Assembly: GCA_031278715.1 (NCBI GenBank)
Contig: JAITJW010000056.1
Location: 1 to 56,205 of the forward strand
Direction of reading: 5' to 3'
DNA: 56,205 bases
DNA from: Treponema sp.
GTDB taxonomy: Bacteria > Spirochaetota > Spirochaetia > Treponematales > Breznakiellaceae
Positions 31,259 to 39,245 of the stretch are shown here, piece after piece. The notes below the pieces were generated by a model. It saw nothing but the letters and a program-made list of their open reading frames with translations, did not search any database and was not told where the DNA came from. Numbering within the stretch: the stretch's first letter is position 1; each line of letters starts with the position of its first letter. A program made the translations under genes and the position numbers.

Positions 31259-32140
31259 ATGAGAAAATCAACAAGAAAATCAACGATAAAAAATTTAACG
31301 GCCCTGGCGGTTTTGGCGCTTCTACCCGCCGGGGTGTTTGCCCGGCCCGCCGCCGACAACGCGGCCTCCGGGACAATGCCCCAGGCCTCCGTTTCCGAAG
31401 CAGCGGCGCCGGTCGAGCAGGAAAAGATCAAAGCCTACTTCTTTTACGAAGAACTGTGCGCACTGTGCCAGACCGACCAGGAACGTTTCGTCTCGATTCT
31501 TCAGGAGGAACTGCCCCTGGCAGATCGGGATCAGTACCCCAATACCTTTTATATCCTCAACGCCCACAATACCACGGGCCGCCAGGAGTACGTCCGGCTT
31601 ACCGACGATATGGGCCTGGACCGGGGTACCCTGCAATTCCCGCTCCTCGTCCTGGGGGGCCGGGTGTTTCAGGGTTACGACAGCATCACCACCAATATCC
31701 GGGAAGCCTACCTGACCGCGGCGGAGGACCTGTACGTCAACAAGCGGCCCTACAATCCGCGGTTAAAAAAGACCGGGGACAATCTGTTTGAAGATTACCC
31801 GGTAAACCCCGATCATGTAACGCTGGTGTACTATTACCGTATTACCTGTCCCTATTGCGCCCAGGTAAGCCCCCTTATCGACGCGCTGCCCAAAACGGTT
31901 TTAACGGCCAACGGGGAACGGCCCCTGGACATTATCAGGATAAACACGCGGTCGGGAAACAACGGGGAACGTATCGCCGCTTTTTTCGAGGCATGGCAGG
32001 TCCCCGATGAGGATCGTGTCGTCCCGATAGTCTTCTTCCCCGCGTCGTATCTTTCAGGGGACGACGCGATCTCCGATACGCTCTACGAGCGCCTGAGCGA
32101 AGAAACGGGGCCCTGGCCGCTATTGCCCGTAAAAAACTGA
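31259..32140 (+). CDS. Secreted protein with two thioredoxin-like Cys-x-x-Cys sites
   Basis: 293 residues. A signal peptide (about residues 12-29, cleaved near GVFARPA) leads to a first half with YFFYEELCALCQTDQERF (CALC) and a second half with TLVYYYRITCPYCAQVSPL (CPYC, the glutaredoxin motif). Each half shows the alternation expected of a thioredoxin fold (LVLGGRVFQGYD after the first; VVPIVFFPASYL after the second). It is probably a periplasmic thiol-disulfide oxidoreductase or glutaredoxin-like pair. No DsbB/DsbD-type partner is adjacent. The ATG has AAGGAG seven bases upstream. Confidence 0.78.
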   Translation: MRKSTRKSTIKNLTALAVLALLPAGVFARPAADNAASGTMPQASVSEAAAPVEQEKIKAYFFYEELCALCQTDQERFVSILQEELPLADRDQYPNTFYILNAHNTTGRQEYVRLTDDMGLDRGTLQFPLLVLGGRVFQGYDSITTNIREAYLTAAEDLYVNKRPYNPRLKKTGDNLFEDYPVNPDHVTLVYYYRITCPYCAQVSPLIDALPKTVLTANGERPLDIIRINTRSGNNGERIAAFFEAWQVPDEDRVVPIVFFPASYLSGDDAISDTLYERLSEETGPWPLLPVKN

Positions 32141-32312
32141 TGTATGACGGCCCGCGCTGCCCTCCCGGCACAATACGGACAGCGCGCCGGCGCAGAACGG
32201 AACTTCGCAACTTTTTTCCCTGCAGCGGGTCTTAATTCCAAGGATTATGGGCTTTTTTTGAAATTCGGCAGTTTGAAAAGCCCGGTGTCTTAATTTAGTG
32301 TGGAGGAAACCC

Positions 32313-34016
32313 ATGAGCAGTGAATTCATACCCTGGGCTTTTTTGGACGCGTATCGCGGGAAGGACTTCAAGGGCCAGTGGCCTACCCTGCCGGAGATGT
32401 ACCGGATCAACGTTTCCCGCTTTGGGGAACGGCCCTGTTTTACGGTATACGAACCCGACAGAATCAGCCTTAGTTATAACGAATCTCTTAAGTTTATCGA
32501 GGCGGTGGCCCGCCGGCTTCATGCCGTAGGTATCCGCCGGGGCGACAGGGTGGCGGTAACGGGGAAAAATTCCCCCGAATGGGCGGTGGCCTACCTGGGT
32601 ATCCTCTTTGCGGGGGCTACGGTAGTCCCCATTGATTATCAGCTTAAAAACGACGAATCGGATCTCTTGATAAAGACATCCGGGGCAAAGATCCTCTTTG
32701 TGGATGAAGAAAAATACGGGTACTACGAATCGCTGGGGCTTCCGGTAGAACTTGTCTCCCTGAGAAAGGGCATTGGAACCTACATTTACGATCTGGACGG
32801 ACCACAGGCCGAGATTGAGCAGTCCGGGGAGGAGGACCTGGCGGCAATTCTGTTTACCTCCGGCACGATGGGAACCCCCAAGGGCGTCATGCTGACCCAC
32901 AGGAACCTTGTTTCCGACTGCTACCTGGCCCAGGGAACCCCCTTTCCGGTGTACCATACCGACGTGTTTTACGCCCTGCTGCCCCTGCACCACGCCTACA
33001 CCATGCTGGCGGTTTTTATCGAAACCATCTCAACCGGCGCGGAGGTGGTGTTTGGAAAAAAAATGGTTACCCCGATCATCCTTAAAGAATTAAAGATGGG
33101 GAAGATCACCATGCTGTTGGGAGTTCCCATGCTCTTCAACAAGCTTATGGCGGGGATACTCCGGGGCATCCGGGCCAAGGGACCCATTGTTTACGGGCTC
33201 ATCTGTGCCCTCATGGGTCTGTCCGGCTTTATCAAGAAGGTTTTCAAGGTAAATCCCGGTAAGAAGATCTTCCACGCCGTACTGGAACAGGCATCCCTTT
33301 CAACCCTGCGGATCTGTATCTGCGGCGGCGGCCCCCTGGCCCCCAGCGTATTCAGAAAGTACAACCAGCTGGGTATTGACTTTGTCCAGGGCTACGGGCT
33401 TACGGAAACCAGCCCCATTATCAACCTTAACCCCATCACCCGTTACAAAGAAGCCAGCGTAGGAAAAGTGCTGCCCCAAACGGACATGAAAATACTCAAC
33501 CCCGACGAGCGGGGCATCGGGGAAGTCATCGTCAAGGGCCCTATGGTCATGAAGGGGTACTACGAAATGCCCGAAGAAACCGCCGCCGCCTTTACCGACG
33601 ACGGTTATCTGAAAACCGGGGACCTTGGCTATCTGGATGACGAAAATTACCTTTACCTTACCGGCCGGGCAAAGAACCTGATCGTTACCGAAGGGGGAAA
33701 AAACGTCTACCCTGAGGAGATCGAAAACGAATTCCAGCTTTTTGATGAGATCGACCAAATTCTGGTCCGGGGCTTTGTCCAGGACAAGAAGATGAAAATC
33801 GAGGGTATTGAAGCCCTGGTCTACCCCAATGCCGAGGTCTTTAAGGATCCCTCCGGCGGCACAGCGGACAAAGGGGCAATAAAAATCCAGATCGAGAAGA
33901 TCATTGCGGAGGTGAACCAGCGCTTGCTCCCCTACCAGAAGATCGAGCGGCTAGTTATTCTGGATGAACCTATGGAGATGACTACCACAAAGAAGATCAA
34001 GCGGGACACAGTGTAG
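32313..34016 (+). CDS. AMP-dependent acyl-CoA synthetase (long-chain fatty acid--CoA ligase type)
   Basis: 567 residues. ANL-superfamily adenylating enzyme: P-loop A3 is AAILFTSGTMGTPKGVMLTH, A5 is QGYGLTETSPIINLN, A7 is YLKTGDLGYLDDENYLYLTG, A8 is GRAKNLIVTEGGKNVYPEEI, and the A10 Lys is in TTTKKIKRDTV at the very end. An insertion (about 250-300) with several hydrophobic residues suggests membrane contact, as in FadD-type ligases. It activates carboxylic acids, probably fatty acids, for lipid synthesis. GGAGG lies six bases before the ATG. Confidence 0.92.
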   Translation: MSSEFIPWAFLDAYRGKDFKGQWPTLPEMYRINVSRFGERPCFTVYEPDRISLSYNESLKFIEAVARRLHAVGIRRGDRVAVTGKNSPEWAVAYLGILFAGATVVPIDYQLKNDESDLLIKTSGAKILFVDEEKYGYYESLGLPVELVSLRKGIGTYIYDLDGPQAEIEQSGEEDLAAILFTSGTMGTPKGVMLTHRNLVSDCYLAQGTPFPVYHTDVFYALLPLHHAYTMLAVFIETISTGAEVVFGKKMVTPIILKELKMGKITMLLGVPMLFNKLMAGILRGIRAKGPIVYGLICALMGLSGFIKKVFKVNPGKKIFHAVLEQASLSTLRICICGGGPLAPSVFRKYNQLGIDFVQGYGLTETSPIINLNPITRYKEASVGKVLPQTDMKILNPDERGIGEVIVKGPMVMKGYYEMPEETAAAFTDDGYLKTGDLGYLDDENYLYLTGRAKNLIVTEGGKNVYPEEIENEFQLFDEIDQILVRGFVQDKKMKIEGIEALVYPNAEVFKDPSGGTADKGAIKIQIEKIIAEVNQRLLPYQKIERLVILDEPMEMTTTKKIKRDTV

Positions 34017-34114
34017 GAGCAGGGGATGAAAAGGACTAGTACGGTATGGATAAGAACCTGGACAAAAGTTCCCTGCCCGTCCCAATCCTTTCCATCGGGC
34101 CGGCGGAGGTGCAG

Positions 34115-34408
34115 AACTTCGCTGTTCCGGTACGTTCAGGGAGATGCCCTTTTCCAGCGCCCAGGCATAAAAGGCGGCGATCTTTTCGTGCTGTTTCCAC
34201 ACCGAATCGGCAAGGCCCTGGTGGTAGTGGCTACCGCTTCCGCCAGATGGGTCGCCAGGCGCTCCACGTCAAGGGCGTCCACACATTCATTCCAGCCTGT
34301 CCTCCCAACGCCCTGGTTGGACAGCCGGGCCGGGGTATTCTGCTCGCGATAGAGATAGTGGGTAAACCCCCCCCATTTTTGATCTCTAAACCAGTCTTTA
34401 GGATTCAT
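34115..34408 (-). pseudogene. Decayed glycosidase (alpha-L-fucosidase-like) remnant
   Basis: On the minus strand ATG at 34408 begins MNPKDWFRDQKWGGFTHYLY, followed by TGWNECVDALDVERLATHLA, the typical N-terminus of alpha-L-fucosidase-like glycosidases. From about 34210 the likely homology shifts to another frame (GSHYHQGLADSVWKQHEKIA, then FYAWALEKGISLNVPEQ), which looks like the C-terminal half. The catalytic centre, several hundred residues, is missing. Two deletions or one large deletion with a frameshift would explain this. It lies between an acyl-CoA ligase and a TVP38 gene and shows no sign of being translated as a whole. Confidence 0.7.
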
Positions 34409-34427
34409 AAAAACCTCCATAACGAGT

Positions 34428-34458
34428 CATTCCCAAAACTCGGTTAGTTTTGGGAATG
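34428..34458. repeat. Dispersed palindrome family, copy C
   Basis: Perfect 13-bp stem (CATTCCCAAAACT at 34428-34440 with 34446-34458) and a 5-base loop. It lies between the TVP38 stop and the glycosidase remnant, with no following T-tract on either strand. Confidence 0.65.
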
Positions 34459-34467
34459 GCTTTGTGA

Positions 34468-35181
34468 TTACGTTTTTGTCTTCCTCCTCAGGAAGCCAAG
34501 TATCCGTTCCGTAAAGAGGATACCCGACAAGCCGAGGGCGGCGATAAGCAGCAGGACAAGAGCGAACATGCCCCAGTTCCCCTTGATAACCGAATCCCCC
34601 ATGATGGTGGAACTAAGGATGGACGGAATCCGGGCAAATGCCGTAATTATGACAAAAGCCCGCAGTTTAAGGCTGCTAAGGGGAACGACGTAGGAAAGCA
34701 TATCCTTGGGAGTACCGGGGATAAGGAAGATGACAAAAACCACCAGCGCGGTTTTCCTGGTATCCTGAAGAAAAACGTACCTGTTCAGTTTCTCCTGTCC
34801 GAAAAAACGGATAATCAGGGGAAGGCCGGCTTTTCGTACCAGGGCGAAGATGAACGACGAGGCAATCATGCAGCCGGCCAGACAGAGGATAAGCCCGTAC
34901 AGGGCGCCATAGGCGGCTCCGGCGATAAATTCCACCGGCTCACCGGGAATCACCGCCACAATGATCTGCAGTATCTGGATACCGAACAGGAAGAGGACCC
35001 CCCGTGCCCCCTGCAGCTTTACCCAGCGGCTAAAGCCCTCCCGGTACACCGGATCCCGGAGTTTCTGTACAAAGGGCCAAAAGAAGATACAGAGTACAAC
35101 CGTAACCACACAGAACAGGCCCAAGAACACAAGGACCCGCCGCGACAACTTCGGCTTTGTATCTACTCCCGTCTGGTCCAT
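34468..35181 (-). CDS. TVP38/TMEM64-family membrane protein (VTT domain)
   Basis: 237 residues, about six hydrophobic segments. The VTT/SNARE-associated core is shown by VIPGEPVEFIAGAAYGALYG and IFLIPGTPKDMLSYVVPLSS, with the usual G-x-P pair, and ends with a basic tail (RRKTKT). Relatives (DedA, TMEM64) are lipid scramblases or undecaprenyl-phosphate flippases; this subfamily is not assigned. I placed the start at the ATG 35181 (GGAG upstream). tsaC ends 10 bases before it, so the two are likely cotranscribed. Confidence 0.88.
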   Translation of the reverse strand: MDQTGVDTKPKLSRRVLVFLGLFCVVTVVLCIFFWPFVQKLRDPVYREGFSRWVKLQGARGVLFLFGIQILQIIVAVIPGEPVEFIAGAAYGALYGLILCLAGCMIASSFIFALVRKAGLPLIIRFFGQEKLNRYVFLQDTRKTALVVFVIFLIPGTPKDMLSYVVPLSSLKLRAFVIITAFARIPSILSSTIMGDSVIKGNWGMFALVLLLIAALGLSGILFTERILGFLRRKTKT

Positions 35182-35191
35182 ACTACCGCTC

Positions 35192-36241
35192 CTACTGCCG
35201 GGTTTTCTTGCGCGCTGCCGCGCGTCTAAGGCGGTCGTTGATAGCCTCCCCCAGGGCCTCCGGGGGGGCTGCCTCCGCATGGAGGCAGCGGAGGCCAAGC
35301 CTGTCCAGCCGGTGAAGGGCCTCAAAAAGGTTGGCCGCCGCTTCCAGCGTATCCCCTTCTTCCGACAGAACCTCCAGGGCCACAGCGCCGTCCCGGATGT
35401 CCCTGGCGGAACGGCGGCTGAAAAAAAGATACCCCGCGCCGTCCTGGTACGGCAGGGCGGCCATCTCCCCGTGCTTGTGGAGGCAGAGGGGGGTCCGCGG
35501 CGCGTAGTGGCTTGTGAGGAGTCCTGGTGAACGCAGCTCGCCAGATGAGCGAAGTTCACCCGGCGGACCTGGTTCACCAGGCGGGGGGGTCGGGGCTTTC
35601 CCGGAGACGGGCAGGGGGCCCAGAAGGGCTTCAAGCCGCTCGCGGGGAAGGCCACCGGGCCGCAGGATCCGGGGTGTGTCCGTCATATCAAGGACCGTGG
35701 ACTCGATCCCCACCGTGGCAGGTCCGCCGTCCAGAATAATTTCCAGACGATCCCCCAACTGCTCCGCAACATGCTCCGCCCTGGTGGGGGAAAGGCAGCC
35801 AAAGCGGTTGGCGCTGGGGGCCGCCAGCGCGCCGGTGGAAAGCCGGATAAGCTCCCGTGCGGCGGGATGGAAGGGAATACGGACCGCCACGGTGGCAAGC
35901 CCGCTGGTGGCAAGATCGGGGACCGAACCCCGCTTGGGAAGGACCAGGGTCAGGGGACCGGGCCAACATTCAGCCTGAAGCCGGGAAACGTGTTCCCGCG
36001 CCCGCAGATCAAGGGCGCCAAGATCCGCCACATCCTCCAGGGCCTCAGGACAGGCAATGTGAACGATCAGCGGATCAAAACGGGGGCGGCCCTTGACTTT
36101 GAAAATTTTTGCCAGGGCACGGGAATTAAAGGCGTCGGCCCCCAGACCGTAGACTGTCTCCGTTGGAAAGGCGGCGATACCCCCCGTACGGAGGACCGCC
36201 GCCGCAAAATTTAAGGATTCCTCTGTTATGGGGTAGATCAT
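35192..36241 (-). CDS. tsaC: Threonylcarbamoyl-AMP synthase (Sua5/YrdC type)
   Basis: 349 residues: an N-terminal YrdC domain (about 1-200) with AAFPTETVYGLGADAF, KIFKVKGRPRFDPLIVH, SANRFGCLSPT and VGIESTVLDM, then a Sua5-type C-terminal domain that starts at SPGLLTSHYAPRTPL. It makes threonylcarbamoyl-AMP for t6A in tRNA. The linker carries a Pro/Gly/Glu repeat (PPPGEPGPPGELRSSGELRS) encoded by palindromic DNA, unusual for the family. Start ATG 36241. Confidence 0.94.
   Translation of the reverse strand: MIYPITEESLNFAAAVLRTGGIAAFPTETVYGLGADAFNSRALAKIFKVKGRPRFDPLIVHIACPEALEDVADLGALDLRAREHVSRLQAECWPGPLTLVLPKRGSVPDLATSGLATVAVRIPFHPAARELIRLSTGALAAPSANRFGCLSPTRAEHVAEQLGDRLEIILDGGPATVGIESTVLDMTDTPRILRPGGLPRERLEALLGPLPVSGKAPTPPPGEPGPPGELRSSGELRSPGLLTSHYAPRTPLCLHKHGEMAALPYQDGAGYLFFSRRSARDIRDGAVALEVLSEEGDTLEAAANLFEALHRLDRLGLRCLHAEAAPPEALGEAINDRLRRAAARKKTRQ
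35526..35581. repeat. Palindromic repeat in frame inside tsaC
   Basis: GGTGAAC (35526-35532) and GCTC (35536-35539) pair with GAGC (35547-35550) and GTTCACC (35554-35560) around a short loop, followed by a second dyad CCTGG/CCAGG at 35568-35572/35577-35581. The DNA encodes the repeated Gly-Glu-Leu/Pro linker of Sua5, in the same kind of position as the valS palindrome. Confidence 0.65.
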
Positions 36242-36270
36242 GGCGTTCCCTGAACCGGTCGTTTTTTCCG

Positions 36271-37248
36271 TTACAGCCAGCGGCGGATCTTAAAAAATAT
36301 CAGCATCCCTATGGCAATAAGGATCATCACGGCCCAGGTAATGGGATAGGCCGGGGGAAACTCAAGTTCCGGCATAAACTTAAAATTCATCCCGTACACG
36401 CCAACAATAAATGTGAGGGGGATAAAAATTGTGGAAATGATGGTGAGGACTTTCATAACGTTGTTCATCCGGTTCGACACGGCGGAAAGGTTCACCTCGA
36501 TAACTCCGGCGATAAGTTCCCGGTAGGTTTCCACGCTGTCGGCAGCCTGGACCACGTTGTCGTGAAGATCCTTGAAGAAGGGGGCCAGTTCCACCGGGAT
36601 CCGATCCGAATCAAGACGCCCCATGGTCTGAATACTTTCACGCAGGGGCCAGACCACCCGCCTGATCCGTAACAGATTCTGCTTGAGCCTTTGAATGTCG
36701 GGAATAATGTTCTGGTCTTTTTCATCTACGGCCCGTTCCTCAAATTCCTCGATCCCGGTACCGATGGCATCCAGAAAAACAAAGTACCGGTCCACTACCG
36801 CGTCCATAACGGCCCAGGCAAGATAGACGGCCCCCATGCGGCGAATCCTGCCGGCGTTGTTGAGGATCCTCTTCCTCAAGCCGTCAAAAAAATCGCCGGA
36901 CTTTTCCTGAAAACTAATTACCGTGTTTTCGGTAATCACCAGGGCAATCTGCTCAAGATCAAGCTCCCCCTCATGCCCCTCCGTCCCGATGGATTTTAGA
37001 ACGACAAACAGGTAGTCGTCAAATTCCTCCACCTTCGGACGGTGATTGGTATCCAGAATGTCCTCCACCGTCAGGGGGTGGATACGGAAAATCTCCGCCA
37101 GGCGGTTTACCTCGGCCGTATTGTCAAAGCCGCTCATGTTGATCCACGTAAGCCCCGCAGGATTCCTGTGGCGCAAGAGCCCATCTACCGTTTGCTCATT
37201 TTTGATCCAGGCCCCCGCGGGATCGTATCCAATTAGGGACAGTTCCAT
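36271..37248 (-). CDS. corA: CorA-family magnesium/cobalt channel
   Basis: 325 residues. A cytoplasmic funnel domain (about 1-255) is followed by two C-terminal helices. The GMN signature is present in GVYGMNFKFMPELEFPPAYP between helix 1 (VLTIISTIFIPLTFIVGVYG) and helix 2 (AVMILIAIGMLIFFKI). The protein forms a pentameric divalent-cation channel. The ATG follows the merR stop with no gap, so it is translated in a merR-corA unit. Confidence 0.95.
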   Translation of the reverse strand: MELSLIGYDPAGAWIKNEQTVDGLLRHRNPAGLTWINMSGFDNTAEVNRLAEIFRIHPLTVEDILDTNHRPKVEEFDDYLFVVLKSIGTEGHEGELDLEQIALVITENTVISFQEKSGDFFDGLRKRILNNAGRIRRMGAVYLAWAVMDAVVDRYFVFLDAIGTGIEEFEERAVDEKDQNIIPDIQRLKQNLLRIRRVVWPLRESIQTMGRLDSDRIPVELAPFFKDLHDNVVQAADSVETYRELIAGVIEVNLSAVSNRMNNVMKVLTIISTIFIPLTFIVGVYGMNFKFMPELEFPPAYPITWAVMILIAIGMLIFFKIRRWL

Positions 37249-37704
37249 TTAAGGGGTCCCCGCGTACTGTTCGTATTGTTTGGTAAAGTGATCGATCTTC
37301 CCCGTTACCTTTTCCAGGTGTTTCTGCATCTCCCTGATCTGATCTTCCACGTGCCGTTTATGCTCCCGCAGCAGATCACAGCGCTCCTTAAGGGTCCCTT
37401 CCCCTTTTAAGCCGAGTTCCACAAAATTCTTGATCTGTTTGATGGACATCCCCGTGTTTTTAAGGCAGCACACAAGGGCCAGCCCTTCAAGATCGCCTTC
37501 CGAATAACGGCGCACCCCGTTCCGGCTGCGGGCAACACCGGGGAGGAGCCCCTCGTTCTCGTAGTAGCGAAGCACATGGGGGGGAAGGGATGTTTTTTCC
37601 GAGACCTGCTTTATCGTATAGGACACAGGCATGTCCTGGTGTCCGGCCTTGCCGGATCTGTCCACGGTTTCCGCAAGCTCTGTACGTATCCCCGTATTGT
37701 TCAA
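37249..37704 (-). CDS. MerR-family transcriptional regulator (TTG start)
   Basis: 151 residues. Winged-helix DNA-binding N-domain: YTIKQVSEKTSLPPHVLRYY, then ENEGLLPGVARSRNGVRRYS and LALVCCLKNTGMSIKQIKNF. A long dimerisation helix follows (LREHKRHVEDQIREMQKHLE). No metal-binding Cys loop is present at the C-terminus, so it is not a CueR/ZntR-type metal sensor. Start TTG at 37704 with GGAGG six bases upstream; ATG 37632 is the alternative. Its direct linkage to corA suggests it controls that channel, though the effector is unknown. Confidence 0.9.
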   Translation of the reverse strand: MNNTGIRTELAETVDRSGKAGHQDMPVSYTIKQVSEKTSLPPHVLRYYENEGLLPGVARSRNGVRRYSEGDLEGLALVCCLKNTGMSIKQIKNFVELGLKGEGTLKERCDLLREHKRHVEDQIREMQKHLEKVTGKIDHFTKQYEQYAGTP

Positions 37705-37731
37705 TTTTTACCTCCGCCCGACTTATTCTGT

Positions 37732-37760
37732 ATTTTACCGGCGATTCGCAGGCAGGTCCA
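37732..37760 (-). promoter_or_regulatory. Promoter of merR-corA with overlapping dyad
   Basis: On the minus strand TGGACC (37760-37755), a 17-base spacer and TAAAAT (37737-37732). GGCAGG at 37751-37756 and CCTGCC about 18 bases further on form an inverted repeat across the -35 region, a candidate operator. Confidence 0.4.
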
Positions 37761-37807
37761 TAGTCCTGAAAACCCTGCCACATTTTTTTACGCGGTTTTA
37801 TACGCGG

Positions 37808-37836
37808 TTGTTTTATAAGCAGGGGAACGTTATCCT
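37808..37836 (+). promoter_or_regulatory. Promoter of the PHP hydrolase gene
   Basis: TTGTTT at 37808-37813, a 17-base spacer and TATCCT at 37831-37836. The leader would be about 17 bases with a GAAGGTG ribosome site. Confidence 0.4.
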
Positions 37837-37859
37837 GAATTCATGAAGGTGAAAATTTG

Positions 37860-39170
37860 ATGAAAACCGTACTTACCAATTACGACCTGTACCCCAAGGT
37901 GATCCGTTCAGGCCGGGAGACCGAAATAACGATCCGTCCACTGGGGGACCACGCCCGTTTTTTGGACGGTGATGTGTATACCGTTACCATAAGTCCCATG
38001 AACGAAACCACGAGGAACGAGGAGGACCGGGAGTACCCTTCCTATGATCTGCGATCCACAGGGGGCGCCCTGGTTTTCCGGCACCATTTCACCAATGAGG
38101 GGCAGTACCTGGCCCGTATCGAACAAAAAGCTGAGCGGATCGCAGCGGGGCGCCAGGGCGTACGCGCACTGCCCGCGGAACTGCGGCTCTATGCCGTGGA
38201 TGAAGACCTTTTCACCCTGAGACCCTGGCGCGGTGACATGCACGTCCACAGCTTCCGTTCTGACGGCAAAGAGGCCCCCGCCATTGTAGCGGCCAACTAC
38301 CGGAAGGGGGGCTTTGACTTTTTTGCCCTGACCGACCACGAGCGTTACGAACCCTCCCTTGAAATGATCGAGGCCTACCGGGGCGTAGCTATCGACCTGG
38401 GGCTGTTTACCGGCGAAGAAGTACACCCTCCCCGGAATTACACCCACTACATACACGTTGGCGGCGACTGGAGCGTCAATAAGCTTATACGGAAAGACCC
38501 CGGCGCGTACCGGGAGGAAGTTCTGCGCCTTTCAAAGGAACTGGAGATCCCCGGCGGCCTTAACCGTGAGGAGTTCGCCTCCTGTTACTGGGTATGCCGG
38601 GAGATACACCGGGCCGGCGGCCTGGCGATCATGGTCCACCCCCACTGGATACACGAGGGCGCCTACCACAGCGGGGAGAATATGGCCCGGTACATGATCA
38701 CGTCGAAGCTGTTTGACGCGTTTGAGATCATCGGGGGTCAGACTCTGGAAGAAAACCAGCCCCAGGTAAGCCTGTGGCAGGAGATGCGGGCCCAAGGTTG
38801 TTTTCTGTCCCCCCTGGGGAACAGCGACTCCCACGGCACGGTAAACACCGAATGGTTTCAGCTTGCCAAGACCCTGGTGTTTTCGGAAACCTGTAAAAAG
38901 GATTCGATCTTCACGGCTATTAAACAGGGCCGCACCGTAGCCCTGGAACAGTACCACGGCGAACCCAAGGCCCGGCTCTACGGCCTCCACCGTTACGTGA
39001 TGTTCTCCCTCTTTCTCTTGGAGGAGTACTTCCCCCTGCACGACGAACTCTGTTTCGAGGAAGGCCGCCTTATGAAAGATTACGTCTGCGGCGACAGTAG
39101 CGCTGCGGATCTCCTTGGCCGTCTGTCGGGCCGCTGCGCGGCGCTTATGGAGAAGTGCTGGGGAAGCTAG
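37860..39170 (+). CDS. PHP-domain metallohydrolase (CehA/McbA-like)
   Basis: 436 residues. An N-terminal beta domain (about 1-125) precedes a PHP domain with GDMHVHSFRSDG, FFALTDHERYEP, GLFTGEEVHPP, MVHPHWIHEG and LGNSDSHGT, which supply the metal ligands. CehA-type proteins hydrolyse carbamates or phosphoesters; the substrate here is unknown. No signal peptide, so cytoplasmic. ATG 37860 chosen over an adjoining TTG at 37857. The stop TAG is the first codon of the repeated 19-base motif. Confidence 0.88.
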   Translation: MKTVLTNYDLYPKVIRSGRETEITIRPLGDHARFLDGDVYTVTISPMNETTRNEEDREYPSYDLRSTGGALVFRHHFTNEGQYLARIEQKAERIAAGRQGVRALPAELRLYAVDEDLFTLRPWRGDMHVHSFRSDGKEAPAIVAANYRKGGFDFFALTDHERYEPSLEMIEAYRGVAIDLGLFTGEEVHPPRNYTHYIHVGGDWSVNKLIRKDPGAYREEVLRLSKELEIPGGLNREEFASCYWVCREIHRAGGLAIMVHPHWIHEGAYHSGENMARYMITSKLFDAFEIIGGQTLEENQPQVSLWQEMRAQGCFLSPLGNSDSHGTVNTEWFQLAKTLVFSETCKKDSIFTAIKQGRTVALEQYHGEPKARLYGLHRYVMFSLFLLEEYFPLHDELCFEEGRLMKDYVCGDSSAADLLGRLSGRCAALMEKCWGS

Positions 39171-39186
39171 CAGCCTGTTGCACTGG
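39168..39186 (+). repeat. Stop-codon-linked motif, PHP gene copy
   Basis: TAGCAGCCTGTTGCACTGG starting at the stop codon of the PHP hydrolase gene; 18 of 19 identical to the reverse-strand copy at 19949-19967. The following 40 bases (with CCGCTGCCGA and GGGGGC) also resemble the sequence after the copy at 55745. Confidence 0.7.
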
Positions 39187-39245
39187 GAAGCCCACACCGG
39201 GGCACCGCTGCCGACAGGGGGCATGGCTGCCATCAGAAAATATGG

